Origin: Paralithodes platypus
Lineage: Eukaryota > Arthropoda > Malacostraca > Decapoda > Lithodidae
Assembly (NCBI GenBank): GCA_032716605.1
Contig: CM064509.1
Location: 39,838,924 to 39,902,923, forward strand
DNA length: 64,000 bases
Reading direction: 5' to 3'
Part shown: positions 10,646 through 22,663 of the stretch, in pieces
Numbering within the stretch: position 1 is the first letter of the stretch
Layout: each line of letters begins with the position of its first letter
Notes under the pieces: generated by a model
The model's database searches: none
Told to the model about the DNA's origin: nothing
What the model saw: the letters and a program-made list of their open reading frames with translations, nothing else
Program-made: the position numbers and the translations under genes

Positions 10646-11040
10646 TCAAGAGTGAGAGAGGTGGAAACAGTTTTTTTGAAAATTGTGTGTGGAGTCCCAT
10701 GGAGAAATAGACAAATTAATAAGGAAGTATGAGAGCGTGGTGTGAACGTAGATGTGGTTGAGATTGTGAAGAGGAACACCTTGAGGTGGTTTGGTCATGT
10801 GGAGCATATAGTTACAATGAGTGTATGGGAGTGTATAACAGTGTATGAGAGAGTGAGGTGGAAGGGCAGAGAGGAAGAGGCAAACCGAGAGTCAAGAGGA
10901 GGGATGCAGTTGAGAGGTATATATGTGAAAGTTTTGTTAGGCAGGAGGAGGGGTGCTAATTTATGTATGGCAGAGGAGTATGGAGTCGATTCATTAATGT
11001 CCACCCCCTTGGGGATCAAGGCGTCTGTCAATACATAGAC
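10646..11040 (+). mobile_element. RTE-like LINE 3' fragment
   Basis: Diverged copy of the 3' end of the LINE at 33.8-35.6 kb: the last codons (NLRWFGHVEH-type block) followed by the tail motif CCTTGGGGATCAAGGCGTCTG near 11008. Both share the order of C-terminal block, GAGAGAGG-rich stretch, then tail. Confidence 0.7.
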
Positions 11041-11167
11041 AGATATAATATCTACCAAATAGAAGTTTTCAAATGTGTTTCCGAACTTTAAGAGCTTGTC
11101 AACCAAAATGTATTACATTTACAAAAGAATCCTCAGTTGAATTGCTATTATGTTCCAAACGCTTTCA

Positions 11168-11206
11168 ATTAATACCTTCGGGGATCAAGGCGTCCGGCAA
11201 TAGACT
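11168..11206 (+). repeat. Isolated RTE-like tail motif
   Basis: CTTCGGGGATCAAGGCGTCC followed by GGCAATAGA matches the extreme 3' tail of the 33.8-35.6 kb LINE. Only the tail is present. Confidence 0.6.
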
Positions 11207-11531
11207 TTACGTAGAAGCTAAATTGTAATACTAGCACTCAAATTTACAAATCTCACGTTTTGAGAAATAGCAATCAAAGTTTGGGCATTCAGGCCCATTC
11301 AATGTTACTTAGGTGTAAAGAACTGGCCTTTTGGGTAACTGAGTTGACAGATTACAATAAGATTGTATATAGATGTTCGGTAGTGAATGATGTAGCCTAT
11401 ATACAGTTATAGCATTAACTTCAGTACAATCTGATTTTGACCAAAAAAAAATCTCAATAAGAGACCAAATTTCTTAAACAAGATACATTATATTTAAAAC
11501 TAATCCATCACTCTATCTTACCATCTGTCAG
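11207..11531. other. Intron sequence, nothing recognised
   Basis: AT-rich DNA between the RTE tail fragment and the first visible kinase exon. A pyrimidine-containing acceptor (CTTACCATCTGTCAG) closes it. Confidence 0.4.
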
Positions 11532-11788
11532 GTAAGATCAATAATGTTATAGTGGCCATCAAGGCGCTTCGAGAGATCTGTATGACGTCTGACGAATTCC
11601 TGGCCGAGGCACAAAAAATGAAGGGCCTTAAAAACGAGAACATCCTCTCTCTCTACGCCGTTTGCTCCCAGAGTGAACCAATGATGCTAGTGATGGAGTA
11701 TATGTAAGAGGGGTCCATGTTGGAGTTGTTGAGAGGGCCCAATGGTGATCTTCTGGAACTGAAACATCACATATATATGGCTGCACAG
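11532..11788 (+). other. Kinase exon 1 of those visible (N-lobe to hinge)
   Basis: Encodes VAIKALREI, DEFLAEAQKMKGLKNENI, LYAV and the hinge MMLVMEYM, then a TAA, then EGSMLELLRGPNGDL and HIYMAAQ in the same frame. The donor is CACAG|GTGGGT at phase 0. The acceptor is CTGTCAG at 11531. The conserved residues on both sides of the TAA show that it is a nonsense mutation (or error) within coding sequence. Confidence 0.8.
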
Positions 11789-11888
11789 GTGGGTAGTAGT
11801 TTTCTTATGTGTGATAGCTGGTAGGTCAGATCCTGAAATCACAGGAATCGGTACCTGCCAAGTGGACCAAACTTTCAACCTAATCTCT

Positions 11889-12215
11889 ATTATTTAATAG
11901 TCATTGACATCATCATTGACGAACTGCCTATTAATATAATAGTCTCCATTCAAAACCCGCATCAGCCGTTTTGAATCCACCGCCGCGGGGATGAACAGAG
12001 TATTCCTCATAAGTGTAACGCAACTTCTCTTATGGAGTCGGCTATAGATCGGGTACCCACTACGAAAAACTTTCGTAAAAAATAAGAGAAGAAAAAGATT
12101 TTTTTTAACTTAAACAATGTTATAACACGCTTCCCACTTTGGTGGATTTCTTGCGTAGTGGCAACCCAGCCGCTCCTCACCATGCGGCCATACCTCCTTC
12201 TCTTCCCCGCGAGCA
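11889..12215 (+). repeat. DIRS-B 5' inverted terminal repeat
   Basis: Reverse complement of about 20640-20930, for example CACTTTGGTGGATTTCTTGCG against its complement at 20690. It contains the same TACGAA/TTCGTA hairpin (about 12061-12077) as DIRS-A. The first 30 bp are slightly scrambled compared with the copy stored in the internal complementary region. Confidence 0.8.
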
Positions 12216-13508
12216 ACCAAGTCGGACGTGTCTCACCTGTGCTCCGCTTCATTCGTCGTTCACTCAGTTTCTCATGAGTCCTTACTCATTTGTATATATC
12301 TGAGTTGTATTAAACAGGGTTTAGGACTAGCTAGCACAGGCTACCCGTTTGGTTGCCCGCAGGAAGTGTTAAATTAGGGTACGTGTCAAGCGCTTACGTG
12401 TTCTTCAAGTCAGTCGCCACATGCGTGTGTTTTCTTGTTTATACGCGCCTACGCTGTTGATTATTTCTAGTTACCAGGCTAGTTTCATCGCAGTAGGTCT
12501 TCAGTCCAGTGTGTGGGCCTAGGGGCCATATGTTTTTTTCATATTAGCAGACGCTCCAGTTTAAGGATTGTCACACGTGGTGTGGGATCTTCTGGTGTTC
12601 GAGCCTGCTCCCGGGCCCCTCTCGTGGGCCTCTCCCCTTCGTGCTGTGGCCGTGTTGTCTTCAGGGTTAGTCTTTCTTACTTATGCCTAGTGGCCAGCCA
12701 CGTTAGGGTCTCCTTAGGGTTTAGGGGTGCATTGTTATTCTATGATATTTATATTATGCCCTCCCCCCTTTTTTCCTGTGATCTCCGGTTCGAGTTTCAT
12801 CTCGTTCCTGGATCTCTAGGAGTCATTCTTATTTTGTGGGGTTGTTTTGGTTCAGGATTAGTGGTCTTGTGCTCTTGACTGGTTTTACCTTGTTCCTTGG
12901 CCCGCCGGCCCTCTGTCTTCGTACTAGGCCCGGCTACCGCCGCGCTGGCGTGCTTGGGTTTGCTTTCCCCTCCTTTGACTAGTAGTGTACCACTACCCTC
13001 CCTACCGGCGGTCGTGCACGGGCCAGCGGAGGGAGGATGGTTTTCAACCGTTGATTATCAGACTCGCCCTGTGACTTACCAGTTTACCCCGCCGGCCCGC
13101 CGGCCCAGTTGGGGGGTTGACTTGCTAGTTTTTCCCTCCCACTACGCCCGGTGGCACAGTTGGGTAAAAGGTGTAGCAGTGTCTAGCTAGGAAGCAGCTG
13201 CAGGACGACGCTCGCTAGACGTCCGAATAGGGCCAGTGACTCATGTCATAGGCAAGCAGTCACGCGTGACTTCCCCCCGATTGAAAAGGGCGCGGGGTTG
13301 TTCACGACACCTACCTGGAGGCGAGAAAATGGGTGGGCTGTGGCTCACAAATTTTTTCGTCGCCGGGGAGTAGGTAGGATGTCATTATCACCTCTCAGGT
13401 TATCCTTATGAGCAGTGATTCCTGGAAATGTCTATTTCTAGACTCTTCATATCCGGAGCAGCACAGCTGAGGAGGGACTGTCCCCGGCAGGGAGGATAGT
13501 CAGTAACC
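12216..13508 (+). other. DIRS-B 5' leader, no gene seen
   Basis: About 1.3 kb, GC-rich in places with scattered GCCGG motifs like the DIRS-A leader. Open frames here show no recognisable protein. Confidence 0.45.
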
Positions 13509-16228
13509 ATGCCTAACTTCTGGATTTCATCTACGCCTACTTGTTTGTCTGTCCCAGTAGCGGCGAACAGGTTGTGTATCCGCTGTGTTATATGTTTGGA
13601 CAAGACTACCTTTTCATGGACGGCCAGTAAATGTCCGGTTTGCTCGGATCTTTTCAATGAATGGCTAGACAACCAAGATATGTCATGCTTGTTAACTTTG
13701 ATTGAAATCAAGAATAAGTTCGAGTCTTACGCTGCAAGGGTAGCGGATGCTGAATTATTCTGCGACACGGCAGAATTAATTAGAATTATACGCCTGTACT
13801 CTTTTGATGATCATTTAGTCCGTCAGGCAATTGTTCCTTCAGTACCCAATTCAAACCTTGCTTCCCCCCATTCATCTGAGTCATCTGAAAGTCGCTCCCC
13901 TCCCCACACTAAGAGAGCTCGCTCTGAGTCGCCGGAGATTGTACTTCCTACTCAACCGGACTCATCCCAACGACTTCGTCAGAAGGCGTCCAGTGTAGAA
14001 CACCTGCCGGCTAAGGTGCGCAAGTTGTCCAGTCCGCGGCACACCTACAAGGCAGCGGACACCCAGGATAGCCCCCTCACCCAGATGTGTAAGTCAGCTT
14101 CGCCGCTGGTTCCCTCGACATCCGCTCCGACGACGCCAGTGGTTTTCCCCGGTTCCGGCGGAGCGAATGCCGAGCAACCCCTACCGGCGATGAGGGTTAG
14201 ACCAAGAGTTAGAGTACGACTACAAGGTTCGATCTAAGTTAGTGCTATCTCAAACTAATTTACCAGACGGCAAAATTGGGCTCAATTTGTCTCCGGCGCC
14301 TGCCAGGGTCCAAGGTCAGGATACAACGGCGGGAGTAGTCACACCGACGATAGACGCCCAAGGTTTGTCCACTAGGCCTGAAGCCAGTAACACAAGTTTA
14401 GTAGCCCCTACCTGTAGGCCAGAGTCTGTCCCTGCAGGCCAAACTAGGGTGGAAACTGAGTTAAGTACAGTCCCACGGGATGAGGTTCGAAAACCCTCTC
14501 GACGTGGTAGTCAGGCTTCGGGGACACGCACTGAAAGGTCACCGGTAAAAGTTCCCCACCCAATAACTCTGCGAGATGAAGGTAAGGAACTAATAGAACC
14601 AAGTCCAATGGTACAGGTAGAGGAACCAATTCCTGCTGGAAAGGTAACATCTAGGTCCCGAAAGCGACAAAGATCCCAATGTGTCACGGCGCAACAGTTA
14701 GATCAATTATTGCACAAGATCCTCCAACAATGTGCTATTTCCAAGCGCCCTAGGGATCATACTGAGGTAACAGTCACCCCACCACAAGGATCTGCGCCTG
14801 TCACCTCGGCGGACGATGAGATTTTGTTGTTACATTCGGTTCCCCCCATTCCCCGGTCACCAGCCACTAACGTAATACCTGAATAAGGTCCAGTCCGTCC
14901 CCTGTCACCAACCACAATCAATGTGATTCCGGACCCAGATATGCCAACGGCTGCGGCAATGTCTAACTTAAGACTCTCCGATGATAGTAATCGTGCGGCA
15001 GACTTACAGACCGGGTCCGGAGTCACACCAAGGGGGGTCAAGGGGACCCAACCAGGTTTAGACGGTCCCGATAAGTTGTCAGAGGCTAGCAGGCTGGCAG
15101 GTAACGCGGCAGAAACGGAGACAGTTTCGAACACGCAACCTAAGGCCAGGCCTTCCAATATTACTGTAGCAAGTCACTCGGCGGCGGAACCCTTGAAGCT
15201 TCCGCCGGATCACATCATAACTTCTGGCTCTGACCCCTTTGCTCCACTCCCCCCATCTCAGTCACAAACGGAAGATCAGCTTCAGGGTCGTCAAGAACCG
15301 GGAAGGCTTTGGCTCCCGGTTACCTCGTCTAAGGCAGGGGACAGGCACAGATCCATATATGGTGAGGTTGCAGTACCACAGGAATGGATCATTGAGGTAA
15401 ATAGACATAAAGCTTTCCGGGCCAAAGACGCCCAGGGTAAGGTCATAGGGGTCCCTATTATAGCAATGCCTAACTCTACCAGTTATCAGTACTTTGTCTA
15501 TGAGCCAGGACGGCTTGCCCATCCTCCCCCAGATGTTCCTAGTTGCTCCTCTAGCCCTCAGGCCAACAATAACAATCATTTTCCGGGTTTGATTGAACCA
15601 AGTCTAACCTTTACTCCAACTCGTTAACAGCTAGAGCAAATGGAATTAAATCTGGGAGAGGTGGGACATGGCCCATGGGTGCACTGGGATCAAGAGGTCC
15701 AACAGTTTGCTATTGACATAACGACCAATGTTTCCCTACCAGTTCCACCACCGCACCATATGGAGTTTGACTTGCTGAGGCCACGGCCAGGCGGAGTCCC
15801 ACGAGCTATATTTGAGTTCCTCATTGCCCCTCAATTAGAAGCTAGACACTTCCCAGCTCCTTTCTTAACTCCAGATTCTATTGAACTCCAACGGGAGTTC
15901 CTGGTGCGGGATAACGCCCATCGGAAGTTTATTGGTTTTCTGCTTACTAGAGACACAGCTCAAGCCATTGCTAAACCGATACCCAATCCACCGAGACGTC
16001 AGGAGGAAACTTAGAGTTTTTCAACAGTACCTCCTGCCGAACCTGGCGGGATCACTCAGGGATATCCGAACAGCCTTGTTTGAGGCAGTTCGAGTCAGGC
16101 AGCTTCTCAGACTCCATATGGTGCAAGGGTTACCCGAGAATGTTTATTATAGGGTAAATTTTTTCCCCAATCCTAACAGCATCTATGGTGGATTCACAAA
16201 CTCAAAGGGATGTAAATATGATGCTTAG
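13509..16228 (+). pseudogene. DIRS-B gag-like ORFs, broken
   Basis: The first open frame (13509-14237) begins with a Cys-rich module (LCIRCVICLD, CPVCSDLF) and then a Ser/Arg-rich stretch, matching DIRS-A ORF1. The second runs from 14242 to 16014 with in-frame stops at about 14884 and 15625. It contains VAVPQEWIIEVNRHKAFRAK and GHGPWVHWDQEVQQFAID, both alignable with DIRS-A ORF2. A frameshift then leads to DIRTALFEAVRVRQLLRLHM at 15881-16228. Two stops plus a shift make it a pseudogene. The relationship to DIRS-A is clear at protein level only. Confidence 0.8.
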
Positions 16229-18150
16229 GGTCAGTAGAGTGGCATTACACTAGGTTGTCTTAGGCTGCGGACACGACGATGGCCAGCGACAAGCGGAGAC
16301 AACCTGTTATCACTCTGTAGTACCCGCTTGTTGTTTTTTTCTTTTTTTTCTCCCAGCTCTTGGAAGATTTCCTCGTCCCAAACCCCTTTTTTGTAGATCT
16401 CTCTCCCTACACCGTGCTCTGGTACAGGGTCCCGAGGTCTACAGTGCCCTTACATGAACACCCAGGCTGCACCAAGGGTCATTGCTATGTTTCCGGGCCG
16501 CGTCCCGGCACATTAGACTTAACTGGTTTTACATCTATGCTTCGGCGGTAACCTACCATGGAACTGACAGGTGTCGGATATCTTCTGGCACACGTTACGC
16601 ATCACATAAGCCGTAGGGCGGAGCACTGGTCAGCGACACGGGCTGAAGTTTCCCCCCCCCCCCCTCCAACGGCCAGGTTTTTTTGGCGACACAGCCTACC
16701 GAGGCCCATGTAACCAGTGTAGGGCACGCTCACCATGTGACGGATGCGACAGGTAATCGTTCTACGAGCTGGGTGGGTAGGGAATTCTCACAGGCTTAGT
16801 TAGACTCCCGCCGGTCACTGGCCAAAGCGGTCCGAATCCTCCACTGTCTGAAGTCTGGTAACTCACTTAGTGAAACATGTTTCTACCGAGGTTAGATCGC
16901 TGACATTCGGCATAGGTATCAGGACACCTGGTTGATTAGACAGATATAAACGGATAAGGGCATCTCTTTTGGGACTATTGTCACAGGCATAGTAGGGTCT
17001 TGTGTTCCTAACACAAATATATTTTTTTTTTTTTTTAGTTAACTATTCATAGAACAAATTTTTTAGTTTAACTCCTCCATGGGGCATAGCGGGAGCGTGT
17101 CGACTCTCGGGCATGCAACAGGCCTCAGTCACAGGTGGCACAGTATTAGGTACAGTTCTCACCTCGTAATAACAATGCTGTTTAAGAATGGTAACTTCTT
17201 GGGGATACACATACGGTCGGATCTAGTGATAGCCTTAGGTCGTATGAGACCACCAGCAATCTTGAATACCATGCCGGCCTCCCCCCCTTGCAGTTACCAG
17301 GGGGTCTGTGCGCTCGTGCTATGCCTCCAATTTATTCTCATCCGGTCGCCCCCCCGCCGGCGAGGGGGGAAGGGGGGGGGGACCAAAACTTTTCTAATTC
17401 CTCTCGCCGGTGGCATGAGTAGCTTAGGCGCTAGGAACCATTGAGGGCAAGTATACCAGTTATGAGAATGTTACATTAGTCAACTCAGTCACACTTGCCA
17501 ATGCTCCACCCTCGTGGTTAGCATTTCTCTCCATCATCCGTTCTTGTGGTTCCGTAGGACCCCGCTTCTGTAGCACTGGCAGCAACCAGACAATTAAGGT
17601 TGCAGGCCTAGTAGGATGAAGCTCAGATATACATTCCTTCCGGTTTCCGAAGGTCAGCATTCACGCCGGTAACAGACTTGACAGCTAATAAGAGAGCGAA
17701 GGTCATCGGGATGTCCTGTGGTTTATGGGCTATCAGTCCACTCCGTAGCCGGTGGTCTTTTTCATACGCTGCACTCTTACTGACCATGTTCGCTGCAATC
17801 GGCCCGGACAAGCAAGGTCCTGGATTCCCCCTGGCTAGGGTTTTTTCCCTTGTAGGTTTGTCACGATCAATAAAATCATCTAACTCACTAAATGTAGCAT
17901 CCGGTAAGGCTCAAAGCTAGCCTGTTCGGAAGTTCAGGCATACGTTCGACCGGAGCCACAGGAACGATGGACATAGATCTACGTGACTTAAATAAATTAA
18001 CCTGTAATCATTTTTTGGACCACACTATGGTGTTTCACGTTAACAACGGATTAATCAGTCCTCGGCTCTTATATAGCCTGGGCTACTCATGCTTCGGGCC
18101 ATCAGAATGTTTAGTTGTAAGACATCATACCTGTGCTTAACCTAAGACGT
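16229..18150 (+). other. DIRS-B region where pol is expected; nothing readable
   Basis: About 1.9 kb of sequence with poly-C, poly-G and poly-T runs and only short open frames. I looked for the RT YLDD, MPFGL and RNase H motifs seen in DIRS-A and found none. A weak DLRDLNKL-like reading near 17970 is not enough to call RT. Confidence 0.45.
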
Positions 18151-19338
18151 GCGCATGGGGGGTATGAGACACCACACTCCTGTGCGCATGTATTTGAGCT
18201 GTTCCCATCACTAACATCGTTATTTTACCATAAATAGCATTAATACTTATCCATATGCACCTATTATAGGTTGATTATAAAGGTATTAACCTGTTACAAC
18301 AATAAAACAAGTGGAAACAGCGTTTGGATGGTCAAAATCGGTGATACAGGCCGGGAGTTACATAATGTATGGGTGAGGCAACCCTCCCTTCCCACCACTT
18401 TTCCCCACGTCTGGAGAGAGACTGTCGATCGATACTCTCTCTCTCTCTCTCTTGCACTCGCTTGCTAACAGTGATGACAATGCCCTGCTTGCAACTCGCT
18501 AATGTTAGCACGAAAATAGACCACAGAATAAGGGAATAACAGGGAAAATAGGTGATAACTGAAGGAGGTGAGGAAAGTGGGGAAGGAGGGGAGGTGGAGG
18601 AGTGATATTTGGCATGGCCCAGGGGCAAAAAAAAAAAAAAAAAAAAAAAAATGGGGTGTTTTAAATGGATTTTTTTTTTCCCCAGACTCTTAAGAGTCTT
18701 CCCGCAGTCGCCCAGGGAAACTCTTAACCCGGGAACTGCGGGAAGACTCTTAAGAGTTCCCCCGGCGGACTGCGGGAAGACTCTTAAGAGTAAGGCTATT
18801 AAAAAATCCATTTAAAACACCCCAAAACATTTTTTGTTTTTTTTATTTTTATTTTTTTTATTGCCCCTGGGCCATGCCAAATATCACTCCTCCACCTCCC
18901 CTCCTTCCCCACTTTCCTCATCTCCTTCAGTTATCACCTATTTTCCCTGTTATTCCCTTATTCTGTGGACTATTTTCGTGCTAACATTAGCGAGTTGCAA
19001 GCAGGGCATTGTCATCACTGTTAGCAAGCGAGTGCAAGAGAGAGAGAGAGAGAGTATCGATCGACAGTCTCTCTCCAGACGTGGGGAAAAGTGGTGGGAA
19101 GGGAGGGTTGCCTCACCCATACATTATGTAACTCCCGGCCTGTATCGCCGATTTTGACCATCCAAACGCTGTTTCCACTTGTTTTATTGTTGTAACAGGT
19201 TAATACCTTTATAATCAACCTATAATAGGCGCATATGGATAAGTATTAATGCTATTTATGGTAAAATAACGATGTTAGTGATGGGAACAGCTCAAATACG
19301 TCAGCACAGGAGTGTGGTGTATCATACCCCCCATGCGC
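18151..19338. mobile_element. 1.19-kb foldback element (near-perfect palindrome)
   Basis: Arms of roughly 480 bp, 18151-18625 and 18870-19338, are reverse complements with very few differences; the same 65-codon frame reads on both strands. The arms start GCGCATGGGGGGTATGA and contain a CT/GA tract. The centre (about 18680-18790) carries repeated CTTAAGAG and CTGCGGGAAGACTCTTAAGA units. An A22-A24 run abuts the left arm. A related single arm occurs at 32925-33345, so this is a repeat family and not a one-off. No ORF of its own is credible. Confidence 0.85.
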
Positions 19339-20439
19339 AGCCGAGAGGTTAAGAGTCTTCCCGCAGCTCCTGGGTTAAGCAGACTCAGCTCCAGGGGAAC
19401 ATATTAAGGCATTGCCCCCATAACTTCTTTTGTCTGCTCCTTTCTGGTCCCCGGCCGGGGAAAAGTTTTCCACCACCCAGAAGGGATACGACAACCAAAG
19501 AGCTGCCCGAGCAGGGAACAGCATTCAGTGCCTCAGGCTTATTACGGGTTAACTGTTTTTACAAAACATATAGGCTACTATAAGTTCCTCCCTAATAATG
19601 GACGGGCATGCGGATCCTTGGGAGCTATAGGAGAGAGCCTACAACGGCTACCTTAAACTCCCCCACTCTTGAACCCCGCTTAGGATTAACCTACAGCAGT
19701 GGTTTCCGTTACGAAAAGAGTACTCCCCTACCATCATTTGTATAAGATATAAATGTGTCAGTGGGGTCTCCCCTTTATTTTGTCAAGAGAAGTTGTCGGG
19801 CATCTCGTTTTCGTGACGTTAGCCATTAGCAAGCGCTTTAGGAGGTGTTTTTCTGGCTGAGGAGCTACTGGTCATTGTGATAAGTTAAATCCCTCGTGGG
19901 ACGAAAAAAAAAGGGGGGGAAGGTATCACAATATACCCTCAAAGCCCCTCCGCCGGAAACAGACTCCTCTGCTGGGAAAGGGCCTCTGGCGTGGCTGATA
20001 TGAAGCTAAGTGAAAGATCACATGTTAGTTTTTTCTAATTTTCTATCAGTATTTAAAAGAAAGGCTATGTTAAAGCCCATTAATTAATTTTAGTTGTATT
20101 TTGAGAAAATTCTTCTTTCATAGTTACACCTATCCAAGTTCTGGTTGAGTATGAATCTGGTCAGCAAATGTCAGTTTCATGCCAAATAATAAACTGTCTA
20201 CAATCTGGTATAGTGATAAGGGAGCCATGAATGTCTTGTCAGATCGCTATCAAATAGAATCTCGAATTGAGATCCTGTTTTTTCTTCTAGGGAGCAGATC
20301 TTCTTCGAAGTAACGCACTGATCCCATCCCTTTTATATTTTTATATATTTTATATTGTATGCTAACAATAAAGACTTATTCTGTTATACAAATTCTTGAC
20401 TTTACCGGAGGTTCTGAGGTTTAGGATATTATTACGAAT
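19339..20439 (+). other. DIRS-B 3' internal region, nothing readable
   Basis: Non-coding. It begins with another AAGAGTCTTCCCGCAG unit (19350) like those at the foldback centre. No recombinase motif is found. Confidence 0.4.
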
Positions 20440-20572
20440 GTCCCCCTCCAGTCTTGGGAATTCAGGCAGATCGTCAATGATGGAGGGGCCACTATTAAAT
20501 TATAGGTTTGATTCCCAGAGGGAAGTAATGAAAACCTAATATTTAGTAGGGGCCCCGTAATCATTGACGGTG
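20440..20572 (+). repeat. DIRS-B internal complementary region
   Basis: 20472-20500 is complementary to the intended 5' terminus and 20503-20570 to the 3' terminus, joined across an ATA-like trinucleotide as in DIRS-A. The stretch at 20433-20456 (TTACGAATGTCCCCCTCCAG) is conserved with DIRS-A. Confidence 0.8.
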
Positions 20573-20639
20573 TAGGGCCCTCCCATCCATCCCCTGCCCA
20601 TTCGCCGTAATATCTTGGTTGTTATCTTGATATAGCAGT

Positions 20640-20984
20640 GAAGGAGGTATGGCCGCATGGTGAGGAGCGGCTGAGTTGCCATAACGCAAGAAATCCATCA
20701 AAGTGGGAAGCGTGTTATAATATTGTTTAAGTTAAAAAAAAAAAAAATCTTCTCTTATTTTTTACGAAAGTTATTTCGTAGTGGGTACCCGATCTATAGA
20801 CGACTCCATAAGAGAAGTTGCGTTACACTTATGAGGAATACTCTGTTCATCCCCGCGGCGGTGGATTCAAAACGGCTGATGCGGGTGTTGAATGGAGACT
20901 ATTATATTAATAGACAGACCGTCAATAATTACGGGGCCCCTACTAAATATTAGGTTTTCATTACTTCCCTCCGGGAATCAAACC
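20640..20984 (+). repeat. DIRS-B 3' inverted terminal repeat
   Basis: Inverted copy of 11889-12215, with an additional terminal segment (CTACTAAATATTAGGTTTTC and on) ending in TCAAACCT at about 20984. That segment is represented in the internal complementary region. Confidence 0.8.
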
Positions 20985-22320
20985 TATAATATGGCTATAA
21001 AGTGTTATGGAAATATATTTACCAAGGTTATTATATCAAAATAACACAATAACACAACTGAATACTCGAGTTGCATCAAAATTGGGCTGTGATAAATTTT
21101 GCTAGTGGTAGGGCGAACGAAAACCTTGGTAAAGCTGCTTTGAGTCAACCTCCTCCATCGCAGTAGCTTTGGAGATAACCAAGGCTCAATATATCTCTAT
21201 GAGTCAAGTGGTGAAATAAGGCTGGCAGGGACTTTAAACATGGCCACAAAACAAGGAGAACCAACCATTCAAGAATCACCCATGGATCCATTATCCATGA
21301 TCCACTTCCTTAGATCTGCCAGGAAACGTGGAATGGTGAAGTTTCCTGGTGACTGTTAAGAAGCTTGAGCAGAATATGAACAGCATATAAAAGTAACAAA
21401 AAACAGAAAGGACTCAAGATTCACCAGGCCAGGCCCTTCACCACACCACGGCACTGCTCGTCAGATGCTCTACGTACCTCTAACTAGGATTTTTTTTTAA
21501 CCCCTCCAATCCCAGCACCGTATATATACATGTCAGTAGATAAGTAACTCCCCAGTCCCAGCGACGTATATATCCGTCAGTAATGTACTTTCCTTGTAAC
21601 TGCCTGTACAACCCTGTACCAGTTGCCATGACCTTTTGAGCACTGCTCCAGTGTTGGCAACACTTCTCAGCTCATATGAGACCCACTGAAGGGTGACAAG
21701 AGCGCCAGTCTTGCCTTATCTTTGGAGGTGGATAGGTGGTTTCTCCAGCCATTTTTGCCACATTGCTTGGGACTGCTGGGGACTTTTATTACTGTATCCT
21801 ACGGTACAGTAGCCTACAGGTTAAACATTAGCAAAGAGGACAGCTTTCCACCTTTTACTCTTCTACTTTGCTCTTTATTTCCTCCTTTACTTATCTCAAA
21901 TTCTTAAAAGACCTCTCACATCCCCAACCTGTCTGAACATGAGGTGAAGAAGACCGAGCAGCTGACGAAGGGCCCTGGCCAACGATGTAGCTGATGGAGG
22001 ACCATGAACGTCATGGTGACTGACAAAGGATCCTGAGGCTGACATTACCACTTTTTGTACACCAGTTAATCATATCAGAGACACCAGCCCGATTGCTATT
22101 GATATACCTGTATCGATAATATTACTGTAGGCCTCAGCCCGGTATAATATTTATCGTGTTTTATCATGTATTGTATATGTATTTCCCAATTTTGTGTGTA
22201 ATTTTATTTGTTGTTCTTTGTTGCTGTCTATGTCTATAAAAACATTTGTTGTGTACATTTCTTGTGTTCTCATTCTCCAGTCAAGTATCAATAGAAACTG
22301 CACTTCAATAATTATTACAG
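20985..22320 (+). other. Kinase intron 1, 3' part
   Basis: No gene seen. It holds an imperfect direct repeat of about 60 bp near 21505-21580 containing CGTATATAT and GTCAGTA. It closes with the acceptor AATTATTACAG at 22320. Confidence 0.4.
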
Positions 22321-22456
22321 ATTGCAAGTGCAATGTTGCATCTAGAGAACTCCGCGTTGATCCACCAAAACCTGTCTGCGAAGAACGTGCTGATGGGGCC
22401 CTCGTTAATATGCAAGGTGGCCGATTTCGGATTGGTGCGCATCTGCAATCCTAAAG
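22321..22456 (+). other. Kinase exon 2 (catalytic loop and DFG)
   Basis: Encodes IASAMLHLENSALIHQNLSA, then CKVADFGLVRICNPK. The catalytic-loop HRD is HQN (the Asn codon is 22369-22371), so the catalytic base is lost while DFG is kept. The donor is CTAAAG|GTACAG at phase 1. Confidence 0.8.
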
Positions 22457-22663
22457 GTACAGTTGCAAGCACATGAACCTGGGACAAGTGCTGTGAACGA
22501 GTAACAGAATTTAATTTTCTCGTAGGTTTATAGTTAGCTTGAAGGTGAGCTTAGTAGTTCACCATTTTGTTGTACTGTTGTTTGATGTGAAGCACACAGT
22601 TGATTTTCATTTACACTATGCATTATGGCGTTTGCTTCAGCTTCACAGTTTGTAGAACCCTCT

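Larger units (their letters stand above)
11889..20984 (+). mobile_element. DIRS-B, second DIRS-type element, pol region not recognisable
   Basis: A 9.1-kb element inside kinase intron 1. Inverted terminal repeats lie at about 11889-12215 and 20640-20984. An internal complementary region at about 20472-20570 joins the complements of both termini. Gag homologues of DIRS-A lie at 13509-16228. No RT, RNase H or recombinase motif can be read between gag and the internal region, although the remaining length (about 3 kb after removing the foldback) would accommodate them. It is a decayed or non-autonomous sister of DIRS-A: the termini are alike but the internal ITR sequence differs. Confidence 0.85.

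Noticed and set aside
11702..11712. A splice donor (ATGTAAGAG) that would avoid the kinase stop
   Set aside because: The conserved kinase sequence continues directly after it in frame and no acceptor follows at a workable distance.
12513..13190. A leader-encoded protein in DIRS-B
   Set aside because: Open frames have no counterpart in the DIRS-A leader and biased composition.
17079..17920. Coding frames within DIRS-B that might be RT
   Set aside because: No RT or RNase H motif, composition is low-complexity, and no match to DIRS-A pol.
18271..19218. A conserved small protein encoded on both strands
   Set aside because: The identical translation on both strands is a consequence of the palindrome.
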